This document shows positions 1 to 8,930 of a stretch of 64,000 bases of DNA, piece after piece. The notes beneath the pieces are model-generated. The model was not told the origin of the DNA. It made no database searches and worked only from the letters and a program-made list of their open reading frames with translations. The stretch comes from Mycolicibacter senuensis (GTDB lineage Bacteria > Actinomycetota > Actinomycetes > Mycobacteriales > Mycobacteriaceae), in assembly GCF_002101885.1 (NCBI RefSeq), contig NZ_LQPS01000050.1, positions 1 to 64,000 of the forward strand. The letters run 5' to 3'. Position 1 is the first letter of the stretch; every line of letters starts with the position of its first letter. The translations under genes were made by a program, and so were the position numbers.

Positions 1-2
1 CC

Positions 3-281
3 CCGAAGGCCCCCGCTCCGGTACCGGCCCCGCGAGCGCCGGCGCCCCAGCCCGTGGCGCCGCCACCACCGGCGCCGCCGCCACCACCGGCGCTGCCGCC
101 GCCGATCATCCCGAAACTGGAGATTCCCGGCCTGCCCGGTGGCCCGCCGATATTGGGCCCGCCCCGGGGCGGCTGGGGACCCGGCAAAGGCCACGGCAAA
201 GGCCCTCGCCGCGGTGGCCACGGTCATGGCCGCGGTGGCGGGATCCCGATTCCGATCCCGATCCCGGGCCTGCACTTCTGA
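3..281 (+). CDS. C-terminal part of a proline-rich protein (5' end outside the window)
   Basis: The reading frame is open from the left edge of the window to the TGA at 279-281, so only the last 92 codons or so are visible. The peptide is dominated by proline and alanine, then a Gly/Arg/His-rich patch, and closes with repeated Ile-Pro pairs before a Leu-His-Phe end. The next gene downstream ends in a similar Pro-rich and then Gly-rich tail with Ile-Pro repeats, so the two are probably tandem paralogues, membrane-anchored or exported in the cell envelope. That is inference, because the N-terminal domain is not in the window. Its GTG at 54 is internal and not a credible start. No function can be assigned. 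Confidence 0.7.
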   Translation, partial: PKAPAPVPAPRAPAPQPVAPPPPAPPPPPALPPPIIPKLEIPGLPGGPPILGPPRGGWGPGKGHGKGPRRGGHGHGRGGGIPIPIPIPGLHF

Positions 282-349
282 GGTGGGGATTTATCTCGCA
301 AACCGATAAGATGGGCTAATCAATCGGCGGCCGAAGCGGAGGAGGTGCA

Positions 350-1972
350 GTGGACATCGTGCTCGGAGTGTCGACGGCACTGCCGTCGGTGCGCATGGTC
401 CTCGTCGAGGGCGAGAGCGCCGGTGGCGTCACCGTCGACGAGGACGGCTTCGAGGTTGACACCGCCGACGCGGCATTTCCCGACCAGGTGGTGTCGGCCA
501 TCTTGGGCACCCAGGAGAGCGCCCAGCAGGGCGGCTACCGGCTGGCCTCGACGGGGGTGACCGTCGCCGATCAGGTGCAGGCCGGCCAGCTGCGCGACGC
601 CCTGGCCGACCGCCGGGTCGAGAACGTGATGCTGGTGTCGGCCTTCCTGGCGGCGGCGGCGCTGGCCCAGGCGGTGGGCGGAACGATCGGCTACCAGCGG
701 ACCGCGCTGATGTTCATCGAACCGGAGGGCGCGACGCTGGCGGTCGTCGACTCGACCGACGGCTCGATCACCGAAGTGCGTCGGGTGGCGCTGCCGCCCG
801 ACGACGGCGCGGCGCTCGCCGAGTTGACCTTCCTGGCAGCGCAGGCCGGCCGCCTGGAGTCGCGGCCCGACGGCTTGTTCGTCGTCGGATCCGGAGTCAA
901 CGTCGGCCTGGTCAAGCCCGAGTTGGACGCGGTCAGCGCGATCCCGGTCAGCGTTCCCGAGGAACCGGAGACAGCGCTGGCGCGAGGAGCGGCGCTGGCC
1001 AGCGCGCATGCGCCGCTGTTCGATTCGTCGACGTCGGCATTGGCATGGGCGCGCGACCCGGGAACCGGCGTGATCGACCCCGGTCTGGTCGCGCTGGCCT
1101 ATGCCCAGCAGGCCGACTACGACGCCACGATCGGTGAATATGCGCTGGCCTACAGTGCGATCCCGGACGCCACCGACAGCGGCTATCTGGCCTTCGCGGA
1201 TGCGGAAAGCACCGCGAACATCATCGCCACCGACTACCCGCCGAGTTCCGGTGTGCACCCGGCCGATGACCTCGAGCCGGCTCGACGCCGCAATCCGTTC
1301 CTGCTGGCCGGTAGCGGTCTTGCAGCCTTCTTCGTCGTCGGGGTCGCTTCCTTGCTCGTGGCGCTGGCAGTCAGTATCCGGCCCACCGCATCCGAGCATC
1401 CCGCGCCGAGCCAACACATCGTCGTACCCACTCAGCAGGCGCCGGCGCCGGTTCCCGAGGTGGCGCCCAAGGTGCCCCCAGCGGCCCCGGCACCCGCGCC
1501 CCCGGCCCCGGCGGCACCTGCGCCGCCCGTTGCGAAGGCCCCGGCAGCCCCCGCACCGATGCCAGCAGCTCCGGCGCCGGAACCGGCCGCCCCGGCTCCG
1601 GCGGCACCTGCGCCGATACCGATCCCGGTCCCGATCCAGATTCCCACTCCGCCGGCGGTCGAGATTCCCGCACCAGCAGCACCGGCACCGAAGCAACCGG
1701 AGATGCCGCCGATCTTCAAGCCGCCCGCCCAGAGTCCTCCCAAAAACGACAACCCGTCGTGGTTGCCCGGCAACAACGGGGGCGGCAACAAGGGCGGCGG
1801 CAGCAAGGGCGGCAACCCGTCGCCGTGGCTGCCCGGGGTAGGCACCAACGGGGGCGGCAACAACCCCTGGCTGCCGGGTCTGGGTGGCGGGGGCAGCGGT
1901 GTTCGCGGCGGCGGTGGCGGCTCGTGGTTCCCCGACATCGGCGGTGGCGGCAAGGGCGGCTGGCCCTTCTGA
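350..1972 (+). CDS. Membrane-anchored protein with Hsp70/actin-like N-domain and Pro/Gly-rich tail (Rv0312/Rv2264c-like)
   Basis: 540 residues starting at a GTG with a good ribosome site (GGAGGT, 341-346). Residues 1-225 look like a degenerate actin/Hsp70-fold domain: an opening strand beginning MDIVLGVST, a hydrophobic segment near 120-135, a VVGSGVNVG turn near 178-186 and a closing ALARGAALA helix that resembles the GAA helix of Hsp70 and FtsA proteins. One transmembrane segment lies at about 316-342. After it comes an Ala/Pro tail (350-480) and a Gly-rich end with repeated WLPG units. The architecture matches the mycobacterial Rv0312/Rv2264c group as I recall it; their function is unknown. 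The classic phosphate-binding signatures of active Hsp70 are not obvious, so ATP binding is unproven. Confidence 0.8.
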   Translation: MDIVLGVSTALPSVRMVLVEGESAGGVTVDEDGFEVDTADAAFPDQVVSAILGTQESAQQGGYRLASTGVTVADQVQAGQLRDALADRRVENVMLVSAFLAAAALAQAVGGTIGYQRTALMFIEPEGATLAVVDSTDGSITEVRRVALPPDDGAALAELTFLAAQAGRLESRPDGLFVVGSGVNVGLVKPELDAVSAIPVSVPEEPETALARGAALASAHAPLFDSSTSALAWARDPGTGVIDPGLVALAYAQQADYDATIGEYALAYSAIPDATDSGYLAFADAESTANIIATDYPPSSGVHPADDLEPARRRNPFLLAGSGLAAFFVVGVASLLVALAVSIRPTASEHPAPSQHIVVPTQQAPAPVPEVAPKVPPAAPAPAPPAPAAPAPPVAKAPAAPAPMPAAPAPEPAAPAPAAPAPIPIPVPIQIPTPPAVEIPAPAAPAPKQPEMPPIFKPPAQSPPKNDNPSWLPGNNGGGNKGGGSKGGNPSPWLPGVGTNGGGNNPWLPGLGGGGSGVRGGGGGSWFPDIGGGGKGGWPF

Positions 1973-2001
1973 GCGCCCCGACAATCCACTAGCCTGGCGG
2001 C

Positions 2002-2763
2002 GTGGATTACGCCGCAGCATTACTCGATGAGACCCGCGCCTTCGGTGAGCTGATCCGCTCCGGTGATCCCGGGCTGGCGGTCCCGAGCTGCCCGGAGTGG
2101 AATCTGACCCAGCTGTTCCGGCATGTCGGGCGAGGCCATCGCTGGGCCGCGCAGATCATCGCCGACCGCCTGGACCACGCCCTGGACCCCCGCGACGTCG
2201 TCGACGGCAAGCCGCCCGCAGACCCGGACGCGGCCATCGGCTGGCTGAACGACGGCGCCCAACGGGTGCTGGACGCCACCACGCAGGTCGGGCCGGACAA
2301 CCCGGCGTGGACGTTCCTGGGTCCGCGCCCGGCGTCGTGGTGGGTGCGCCGCCGGCTGCACGAGGCGACCGTGCACCGGGCCGACGCCGCGCTGGCACTG
2401 GGCGGCGATTTCGCCCTGCCGCCGGAGTTGGCCGCCGACGGGATCTCGGAGTTTCTCGACCTGATCACGGCGCGCGTCGGGCGCGACGGGCCACCGCCCC
2501 TGCTGGCCGACGGCCAGACTGTGCACCTGCATGCCACCGACGACGGGCTGGGACAGGCGGGAGAGTGGACCATCAGCCGGTCTGCCGACACCGCCGCCCT
2601 GGTCTGGTCGCATGAGCACGGCAAAGGGTCGGTGGCACTGCGGGGTCCGGCCCGCGACCTCTTTCTGGCGATCATGCGCCGGGTTCCGGTGGCCCACACC
2701 GACATCGTGGTATTCGGCGACGCCGCGGTGTGGCAGCAGTGGGTCGAGCACACCGCCTTCTGA
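2002..2763 (+). CDS. Maleylpyruvate isomerase-family (mycothiol-dependent type) protein, Rv0332-like
   Basis: 253 residues from a GTG. The N-terminal third has the DinB/MDMPI four-helix pattern: an early LLDETRAFGELI helix, a CPEWNLTQLFRHVGRGHRWAA helix carrying the first metal-binding-type histidine, and a later RRLHEATVHRADA segment with more histidines. These are the usual metal-ligand positions of mycothiol-dependent maleylpyruvate isomerase-type enzymes. The C-terminal third matches the alpha/beta domain common in the actinobacterial members. The likely role is a thiol-transfer or isomerase reaction using mycothiol, but the substrate is unknown. The next gene is an Rv0333-like protein 29 bases downstream, the same pairing as in M. 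tuberculosis. No strong ribosome site is visible. Confidence 0.78.
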   Translation: MDYAAALLDETRAFGELIRSGDPGLAVPSCPEWNLTQLFRHVGRGHRWAAQIIADRLDHALDPRDVVDGKPPADPDAAIGWLNDGAQRVLDATTQVGPDNPAWTFLGPRPASWWVRRRLHEATVHRADAALALGGDFALPPELAADGISEFLDLITARVGRDGPPPLLADGQTVHLHATDDGLGQAGEWTISRSADTAALVWSHEHGKGSVALRGPARDLFLAIMRRVPVAHTDIVVFGDAAVWQQWVEHTAF

Positions 2764-2792
2764 GGGCGAGCGCACACGGTAGTTTGCAGGGC

Positions 2793-3152
2793 ATGAGCAC
2801 ATCGGAGATCGCGACCGTCCTCGCCTGGCACGACGCCTTGGCCGCCGGCGACCTGGACACCTTGGAGCAGCTGTCCAGCGACGGCGTCGAGGTGGCCGAC
2901 GCGAACGGCGCCGCGCAAGGCCATCAGGCGTTGCGGCGATGGGCGGCCGAAGCCGATATCACCGCCGGCATCGGCCGGATGTATGTGCACGACGGCGTCG
3001 TGGTGGCCGAATTGACCCCCGTCGGCGCCGGGGCCGCCGAGGCGGTCGCGTTCCGGGTGGTGCGCGATCAGGTCGCGGCGGTGTTCCGCCACGACGGCCT
3101 CGACGCGGCGCTGGCCGCCACGGATCTCACCGAGGCCGACCGGGTCGACTGA
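2793..3152 (+). CDS. NTF2/SnoaL-like small protein, Rv0333-like
   Basis: 119 residues from the ATG at 2793. An upstream in-frame start at 2730 would overlap the preceding gene and add unrelated residues, so I rejected it. The sequence follows the SnoaL/NTF2 cone fold: an N-terminal helix (TVLAWHDALAAGDLDTLEQL), a GVEVAD strand, an AQGHQALRRWA helix and a closing set of strands with an FRVVRDQVAAVFRHD pattern. Members of this fold bind small hydrophobic ligands or act as isomerases, but no catalytic residue set is clear here. It follows the mycothiol-type gene closely and precedes rmlA by 31 bases, so it may share their transcript. Confidence 0.72.
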   Translation: MSTSEIATVLAWHDALAAGDLDTLEQLSSDGVEVADANGAAQGHQALRRWAAEADITAGIGRMYVHDGVVVAELTPVGAGAAEAVAFRVVRDQVAAVFRHDGLDAALAATDLTEADRVD

Positions 3153-3183
3153 GCCTGCGCTGACGGCGGTTAGGCTCGACGGC

Positions 3184-4050
3184 ATGCGCGGGATCATCCT
3201 GGCCGGTGGCTCGGGCACCCGCTTGTATCCGATCACGATGGGCGTCAGCAAGCAGTTGCTGCCGGTTTATGACAAACCGCTGGTCTACTACCCGCTGAGC
3301 ACCTTGATGCTGGCCGGTATCCGAGACATTCAGGTGATCACCACCGGCCACGACGCGGCGGCGTTTCAGCGATTGCTCGGCGACGGCAGCGCATTCGGGG
3401 TCGACATCAGTTACGCGGTCCAGGATCAGCCCGACGGGCTGGGACGGGCGTTCGTCATCGGCGCCGACCACATCGGCACCGAATCGGTCGCGCTGGTGTT
3501 GGGGGACAACATCTTCTACGGGCCCGGCCTCGGCACCAGCCTGCGTCGGCACCAAGCTGTCTCGGGCGCCGTCATTTTCGCCTACTGGATGGCCGACCCG
3601 TCGGCCTATGGCGTCGTCGAGTTCGACGCCGACGGAGCGGCGACGTCGGTGGAGGAGAAGCCGTCGGCCCCCAAATCCCATTACGCGATACCAGGACTGT
3701 ACTTCTACGACAACGACGTCGTCGAGATCGCCAGGGGCTTAAAGCCTTCGGCGCGCGGCGAATACGAGATCACCGACATCAACCAGGCCTACCTCGAGCA
3801 GGGTCGGCTCAGTGTCCAGACCCTGGCCCGCGGTACCGCCTGGCTGGATACCGGAACGTTCGACTCGCTGCTGGACGCCGGCGACTACGTGCGCACCATC
3901 GAGCGTCGCCAAGGCCTCAAGATCGGCATTCCTGAGGAGGTGGCCTGGCGGATGGGGTTCATCGACGACGACCACCTCGCGGCCCGGGCTGATGCGCTGC
4001 GCAAGTCCGGGTACGGCGATTACCTGTCGGGGCTGCTGGAGCGCAAATAG
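3184..4050 (+). CDS. rmlA: Glucose-1-phosphate thymidylyltransferase
   Basis: 288 residues, the usual family length. RmlA joins dTTP and glucose-1-phosphate to give dTDP-glucose, the first step to dTDP-rhamnose, the linker sugar between peptidoglycan and arabinogalactan in mycobacteria. The nucleotide-binding GGSGTRL signature is at residues 8-14, followed by a PVYDKPLVYYPLS sugar-nucleotide segment. QDQPDGLGRAF is at 80-90 and the metal-binding GDN motif at 107-109. The start is the ATG at 3184. The next gene starts 269 bases downstream, so this is probably the end of a transcription unit with the Rv0332/Rv0333-like genes. Confidence is high. Confidence 0.96.
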   Translation: MRGIILAGGSGTRLYPITMGVSKQLLPVYDKPLVYYPLSTLMLAGIRDIQVITTGHDAAAFQRLLGDGSAFGVDISYAVQDQPDGLGRAFVIGADHIGTESVALVLGDNIFYGPGLGTSLRRHQAVSGAVIFAYWMADPSAYGVVEFDADGAATSVEEKPSAPKSHYAIPGLYFYDNDVVEIARGLKPSARGEYEITDINQAYLEQGRLSVQTLARGTAWLDTGTFDSLLDAGDYVRTIERRQGLKIGIPEEVAWRMGFIDDDHLAARADALRKSGYGDYLSGLLERK

Positions 4051-4319
4051 GGAAGATCCGGACCGGTCGCCCTGAGCGGCGAGGTAAGCCTTCCCGGCGC
4101 TGTGTCAGCCCAACAGCGGCCATCCCTTGGCCACCGCGCCACCACCGACGCAGCAAGCGGTCGCCTGCCGCACGCTGATGATGCCAACCCGACGGCGCAC
4201 CCGCGGCCAAGACCGCCGGGCAGCCATCAGTGCTGAGCGCGCGCTCAACCGCAGCAGGCCTCCGCCGACATAGGGCAACAGGTTCCACGAAGGCGGCGCC
4301 GGGTGGTAGAAAAATTCGC

Positions 4320-4601
4320 ATGAGGAACACCACCGGGGTTGCACTAGCGGCAGGTATGGCGACGGCGGCTGTGGGGTTAGCCGCGTTGGGCGCGGCGGGG
4401 GTGGCGCAGGCCGAGCCCCGCTACCACTGGTGCCCGGGCGAGCAGTGGAGCGGGTGGATGGGCGTCAACTGGAACACGAACTACTGCCACGACAACCACT
4501 ACCTCGACAATGTTCCGCACGACCCGGACCATTGGCAGAACGGCGGCACCTTCGACCCGAACTGGCCGCCGCCTCCGCAACCGCCCTACTACACCCGGTA
4601 G
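4320..4601 (+). CDS. Small secreted protein with Trp/His/Asn-rich mature region
   Basis: 93 residues from the ATG at 4320. A longer version starting at 4230 lacks a signal peptide and was rejected. Residues 1-30 form a clear Sec signal peptide (RNT start, Ala/Val/Gly core) ending at an AQA-EP cleavage site. The mature protein of about 62 residues contains two cysteines, many Trp, His and Asn residues, and a Pro-rich end. A single disulfide is possible. I do not recognise the family and assign no function. Its 3' end overlaps the convergent aspC gene by 13 bases. Confidence 0.72.
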   Translation: MRNTTGVALAAGMATAAVGLAALGAAGVAQAEPRYHWCPGEQWSGWMGVNWNTNYCHDNHYLDNVPHDPDHWQNGGTFDPNWPPPPQPPYYTR

Positions 4602-5893
4602 CCCGCCAGGAAGTTGCCCAGCCGTTCGATGGCGCCGGACAGGTCGCGGGCCCACGGCAGCGTCACGATGCGCAGATGGTCCGGCGCGGGCCAGTTGAAC
4701 CCGGTGCCCTGGGTCACCAGGATCTTCTCCTGCAACAGCAGATCCAGGACCAACTGTTCGTCGTCCTGGATCGGGTAGACCTCGGGGTCCAGTCGCGGGA
4801 AGGCGTAGAGTGCGCCGCTCGGCTTGACGCAGGAGACGCCGGGAATCTCGTTGAGTTTGCTCCAGGCCACGTCTCGTTGTTCGAGTAGTCGACCGCCCGG
4901 CAGCACCAGGTCGTCGATGCTCTGATGACCGCCCAACGCCACCTGAATAGCGTGCTGCGCCGGCACATTCGGGCACAGCCGCATGTTGGCGAGCAGGTTG
5001 ATGCCCTCCAGGAAACTGGTCGCGTGCTCCTTGGGGCCGGTGATGGCCAGCCAGCCGGCCCGGTAACCCGCCACCCGATAGGCCTTCGACAGCCCGTTGA
5101 AGGTCAGGCAGAGCAGATCCGGGGCCAGGGTGGCCAAATTCGTGTGCTCGGCGTCGTCGTAGAGGATCTTGTCGTAGATCTCGTCGGCCAGCAGCAGGAG
5201 CTGATGCTTGCGGGCCAACTCGGCGATCTGGCTGAGCACCTCGCGCCCGTAGACCGCACCGGTCGGGTTGTTCGGGTTGATCACCACCAGCGCCTTGGTC
5301 CGCTCGGTGATCTTCGATTCGATGTCGGCGATGTCGGGCTGCCAGCCCTGGGTCTCGTCGCACAGGTAGTGCACCGGCGTCCCACCGGCCAGCGACGTCG
5401 ATGCCGTCCACAGCGGATAGTCCGGCGCCGGGATCAGCACCTGGTCGCCGTTGTCCAGCAGTGCCTGAAGTACCAGGCTGATCAGCTCGGAGACCCCGTT
5501 GCCCAGATACACGTCGTCGACGTCGAAGCGGGGGAACCCCTCGACCAGTTCATAGCGGGTGACCACCGCACGCCGCGCCGGCAGGATGCCCTGCGAGTCC
5601 GAATATCCCTGCGCGTGCGGCAACGCCTGGATCATGTCCCGCATGATCACGTCGGGCGCCTCGAACCCGAACGGGGCCGGGTTGCCGATGTTGAGCTTGA
5701 GGATGCGGTGCCCCTCGGCCTCCATCCGCGCGGCCTGGGCGTGGATCGGACCGCGGATCTCATAGAGGACGTCCTGCAGTTTGGTCGACTGCGCGAGCGT
5801 CCGCTGCCGCAGCTGGCTGCCGACGGCAGGCCAGGGCATCTGGTGAGGCAACTGGTGAGCGGTCACGTCGAATATGGTCGCATAGCTGTCCAA
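4589..5893 (-). CDS. aspC: Aspartate/alanine-type aminotransferase (class I PLP)
   Basis: 434 residues, an orthologue of Rv0337c by sequence and by its position next to etfD. A fold-type I PLP aminotransferase moving amino groups between amino acids and 2-oxo acids. Motifs: NIGNPAPFGF at 68-77, NPNNPTG at 206-212, ADEIYDKI at 236-243, and the PLP-binding lysine in LSKAYR, Lys270, followed by the substrate-arginine region GYRAGW. The annotated name in M. tuberculosis is aspC, but the NIGNPAPFGF and QGYSDSQG signatures are those of AlaA-type alanine transaminases, so alanine/pyruvate may be the real pair. The start is a TTG at 5893 with no clear ribosome site; a GTG nine codons later is an alternative. 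Confidence 0.9.
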   Translation of the reverse strand: MDSYATIFDVTAHQLPHQMPWPAVGSQLRQRTLAQSTKLQDVLYEIRGPIHAQAARMEAEGHRILKLNIGNPAPFGFEAPDVIMRDMIQALPHAQGYSDSQGILPARRAVVTRYELVEGFPRFDVDDVYLGNGVSELISLVLQALLDNGDQVLIPAPDYPLWTASTSLAGGTPVHYLCDETQGWQPDIADIESKITERTKALVVINPNNPTGAVYGREVLSQIAELARKHQLLLLADEIYDKILYDDAEHTNLATLAPDLLCLTFNGLSKAYRVAGYRAGWLAITGPKEHATSFLEGINLLANMRLCPNVPAQHAIQVALGGHQSIDDLVLPGGRLLEQRDVAWSKLNEIPGVSCVKPSGALYAFPRLDPEVYPIQDDEQLVLDLLLQEKILVTQGTGFNWPAPDHLRIVTLPWARDLSGAIERLGNFLAGYRV

Positions 5894-5957
5894 TCAAAAT
5901 TTGCCCGAGAAACAAATCGGGGCCGTATGTGCACCCACACGGCCCCAACTTGTTATC

Positions 5958-8873
5958 TCAGCGTTTGCCCGGGGGTCGCGCTCCGCGCTGGATTCCCAGT
6001 CCCTTCGCGGCGGGCTGTTCCTTGGGGGCCTCCGACGGCGTGCTCTCGGGAGCAGCCTCGGCAGCGGGAGCGCCGGCAGCCGGTGCTTCGTCGCCCTCGG
6101 CAGCCGGTTCCTCCTTGGCGGGCTCAGCGGCCCGGACGGGCTCAGCCGCCGGGGCCGCCTTCTTGGCGCCGGGCTTACGTGCTCCCGCCGCCATTCCGAG
6201 GCCCTTGACCGGTGCTGCCGGTGCCGCGGGAGCGGCAGGCTCGGCCGGCGCCGCGGTGTCGGCCGAGCTGGCCTCCGGCGCCGCCGCGGACTCGGTGGCC
6301 TCCGCGGCCGGGGCTGCCGGTGCCGCCGCCTTCTTGGCACCGGGACGCTTCGCCCCGCCGGCCATTCCCAACCCCTTGACCGGGGCTGCTGGAGCAGCGG
6401 GTGCCGCGGTGTCGGCCGCTGATGCCGCCGTGTCGGCCGCCGTGGCCTCTGCTGCCGGTGCCGCCGCCTTCTTGGCGCCCGGACGCTTCGCCCCGCCGGC
6501 CATTCCCAGCCCCTTGGCCGGAGCCGCGGTCTTGGCCTCGGCGGCCGGGGCGGCGGCCGGCTTCTCCGCCGTCGCGGTGGCCGCGGCAACAGGTGCCGGC
6601 GCCTCCTTCTTCGGCGCCGTCTTGGCGGTCGCAGCGGCCTGGCTGGCGGCGGTGCCCTTCGCCGGCAACGTCACCCCGGACATGTCCAGCGAATCCAGCA
6701 GCAGCTGGGCGATGTCGCGCACGTCCACGCCGGAACGTCCGGACGCATCGATCCGGTCGTCGACGCCGTCGCTGATCATCACCCGGCAGAACGGGCAGGC
6801 GGTGGCGATGGTGGTGGCGCCGGTGGCCAGCGCCTCGTCCACGCGGTCGTGATTCACCCGCTTGCCGATGTGCTCTTCCATCCACATCCGAGCGCCGCCG
6901 GCGCCGCAGCAGAACGAGCGATCGCGGTTACGCGGCATCTCGACCAGGTTGGCGCCCGCGGCGGTGACGAGCTCGCGCGGCGGTTCGTAAACCTTGTTGT
7001 GGCGGCCCAGGAAACACGGGTCGTGGTAGGTGACGTCGCGCGACATCGGCGTGACCGGTATCAGCTTCTTGTCCCGGACCAGGCGGTTGAGCACCTGGCT
7101 GTGGTGCAGCACCGTGTACTCGCTGCCCAGCTGCGGGTATTCCCGCGAGATCGTGTTGAAGCAGTGCGGACAGCTCGCGATGATCTTGCGGTCGGGCCTT
7201 TCCAGGCCGTCGAACAACTCGTTGAGCGTCTCGACGTTCTGAGTTGCCAACTGCTGGAAGAGGAACTCGTTGCCGGATCGCCGCGCCGGGTCACCGGTGC
7301 AGGTCTCGCCGGTGCCCAGCACCAGGAACTTCACCCCGGCGGCGGCCAGCAGTTCGGCGGTCGCCTTGGTGGTCTTCTTGGCGCGGTCCTCATAGGCGCC
7401 GGCGCATCCCACCCAGAACAGGTACTCGAACCCGTCGAAGCTCTCGACGTCCTGGCCGTAGACGGGGATGTCGAAGTTGAGTTCGTCGATCCAGGCGGTG
7501 CGCTCGCTGGCGTTCTGCCCCCACGGGTTGCCCTTGTTCTCCAGGTTCTTGAACAGCACGGCCAGCTCGGACGGGAACTCCGACTCCACCAGCACCTGGT
7601 AGCGGCGCATGTCCAGGATGTGGTCGATGTGCTCGATGTCCACCGGGCACTGCTCGACGCAGGCGCCGCAGTTGGTGCATGACCACAACACGTCCGGGTC
7701 GATCACGCCGCCCTGTTCCTCGGTACCGACCAGCGGCCGGACCGCCTGCTCCGGGCCCGAGCCGCCGATGCGCTCGAAGCCCTTCTCCGGCACGTGGTGG
7801 CCGGCCAGCGGCTTGGCGTCGGCGAGGTCGATGTCCATGGCCGGCGCTTCGGTGGTGCCCAGCAGGTAGGGCGCCTTGGCCATCCAGTGGTCGCGCAGGT
7901 CCATGATCAGCAACTTGGGGCTCAACGGCTTGCCGGTGTTCCACGCCGGGCACTGCGACTGGCAGCGGCCACATTCGGTACAGGTGGCGAAGTCGAGCAT
8001 GCCCTTCCAGGAGAAGTCCTCGATCTTGCCGCGGCCGAACACCGCGTCCTCGGGCGGGTCGTCGAAGTTCAGCGCCTCGCCCTCGTACTCGATCGGCAGC
8101 AGCGGGCCCAGGCCGTCGGGCAACCGCTTGAAGGTGACGTTGATCGGGGCCAGGAAGATGTGCAGGTGCTTGGAGTGCAGCACGATGATCAGGAACGCCA
8201 GCATCACCAGGATGTGCAGCAGCAGTGCGGTGGTCTCGATGTACTCGTTGGCGGTGACGCCCAGCGGCTCCATGATCTTGCCCATCAACTGCGACAGGTA
8301 GGCGCCCTTGCCGTACGGCAGGTTGTCGGTGACGACCGCGGCGCCGCGTAGCAGCAGGAACGTCCAGACCACGTTGAGGATCATGACCAGGATCAGCCAG
8401 GCCCCGCCGTTGTGCGAGCCGTAGAACCGGGACTCCCGGCCGTGCTCGGCGGGGTTGCGGATGATGCGGATGATCATGAACGCGAATATCGACAGGGTGA
8501 CCGCGGTGATGAAGAAGTCCTGCAGGAAGCCCAGCGCGTCCCAGTGGCCGATGATCGGCAGCGCGAAGTCCGCTTTGAACAGCTGACCGTAGGCCTCGAT
8601 GTAGACCGTGAGCAGGACCAGGAACGCCCACATCGTGAAGAAGTGTGCGATGCCTGGAATCGACCACTTCAGCAGCTTGGACTGGGCGGCGACCTCTTTG
8701 AGCTGGGTCCAGACCCGGGCTCCTACGTCAGAGGTCCGCTCGGCGCCGACCTTCTGGCCGGACATGACCAGCCGGTACAGCCACAACACCCGGCGCGCGG
8801 AGAAGTAGACGACGATTGCCGTCATGGACAGGCCGACGACCAGCCTGATCATCATCTGGACATCCTCGGTCAC
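5958..8873 (-). CDS. etfD: Membrane Fe-S electron-transfer flavoprotein reductase (Rv0338c type)
   Basis: 971 residues. In M. tuberculosis the orthologue EtfD passes electrons from the EtfBA flavoprotein, reduced by acyl-CoA dehydrogenases, to the membrane quinone pool. Residues 1-240 hold about five membrane helices of a haem-b/nitrate-reductase-gamma type domain. Two 4Fe-4S ferredoxin motifs follow, Cys298/301/304/308 and Cys399/402/405/409. Then come two CCG (heterodisulfide reductase) domains, marked by ASCPHCFN, FCCGAGGAR and TACPFCR. From about residue 735 a long Ala/Pro/Glu/Lys tail carries four copies of a KGLGMAGGAKRPGAKK-like block (see findings). It is followed by aspC after 64 bases on the same strand. 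Two palindromes upstream suggest repressor control. Confidence 0.93.
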   Translation of the reverse strand: MTEDVQMMIRLVVGLSMTAIVVYFSARRVLWLYRLVMSGQKVGAERTSDVGARVWTQLKEVAAQSKLLKWSIPGIAHFFTMWAFLVLLTVYIEAYGQLFKADFALPIIGHWDALGFLQDFFITAVTLSIFAFMIIRIIRNPAEHGRESRFYGSHNGGAWLILVMILNVVWTFLLLRGAAVVTDNLPYGKGAYLSQLMGKIMEPLGVTANEYIETTALLLHILVMLAFLIIVLHSKHLHIFLAPINVTFKRLPDGLGPLLPIEYEGEALNFDDPPEDAVFGRGKIEDFSWKGMLDFATCTECGRCQSQCPAWNTGKPLSPKLLIMDLRDHWMAKAPYLLGTTEAPAMDIDLADAKPLAGHHVPEKGFERIGGSGPEQAVRPLVGTEEQGGVIDPDVLWSCTNCGACVEQCPVDIEHIDHILDMRRYQVLVESEFPSELAVLFKNLENKGNPWGQNASERTAWIDELNFDIPVYGQDVESFDGFEYLFWVGCAGAYEDRAKKTTKATAELLAAAGVKFLVLGTGETCTGDPARRSGNEFLFQQLATQNVETLNELFDGLERPDRKIIASCPHCFNTISREYPQLGSEYTVLHHSQVLNRLVRDKKLIPVTPMSRDVTYHDPCFLGRHNKVYEPPRELVTAAGANLVEMPRNRDRSFCCGAGGARMWMEEHIGKRVNHDRVDEALATGATTIATACPFCRVMISDGVDDRIDASGRSGVDVRDIAQLLLDSLDMSGVTLPAKGTAASQAAATAKTAPKKEAPAPVAAATATAEKPAAAPAAEAKTAAPAKGLGMAGGAKRPGAKKAAAPAAEATAADTAASAADTAAPAAPAAPVKGLGMAGGAKRPGAKKAAAPAAPAAEATESAAAPEASSADTAAPAEPAAPAAPAAPVKGLGMAAGARKPGAKKAAPAAEPVRAAEPAKEEPAAEGDEAPAAGAPAAEAAPESTPSEAPKEQPAAKGLGIQRGARPPGKR

Positions 8874-8902
8874 GGAGCGCCTCTCTCATCCAGAAGCTAC
8901 CG

Positions 8903-8929
8903 GTCAGTAACTTAACCGTAGTTACTGAC
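8903..8929. promoter_or_regulatory. 10-bp-arm inverted repeat upstream of etfD
   Basis: GTCAGTAACT at 8903-8912 and its exact complement AGTTACTGAC at 8920-8929 flank a 7-base spacer. The near arm ends about 30 bases upstream of the etfD start. The size and symmetry fit a TetR-family dimer operator. The regulator is not identifiable from this window. Confidence 0.6.
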
Positions 8930-8930
8930 G

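Noticed and set aside
320..2020. 566-codon frame antisense to the Pro-rich membrane protein
   Set aside because: Shadow of the Pro/Gly-rich coding strand; no domain, and no independent start signal.
3959..4333. 124-codon frame on the minus strand after rmlA
   Set aside because: Overlaps the end of rmlA and the secreted-protein start; composition is that of a shadow frame.
5894..6852. Several long Ala/Gly/Ser-rich frames on the plus strand opposite the EtfD tail
   Set aside because: They are reflections of the Ala/Pro codon repeats in the tail, with no start signals.
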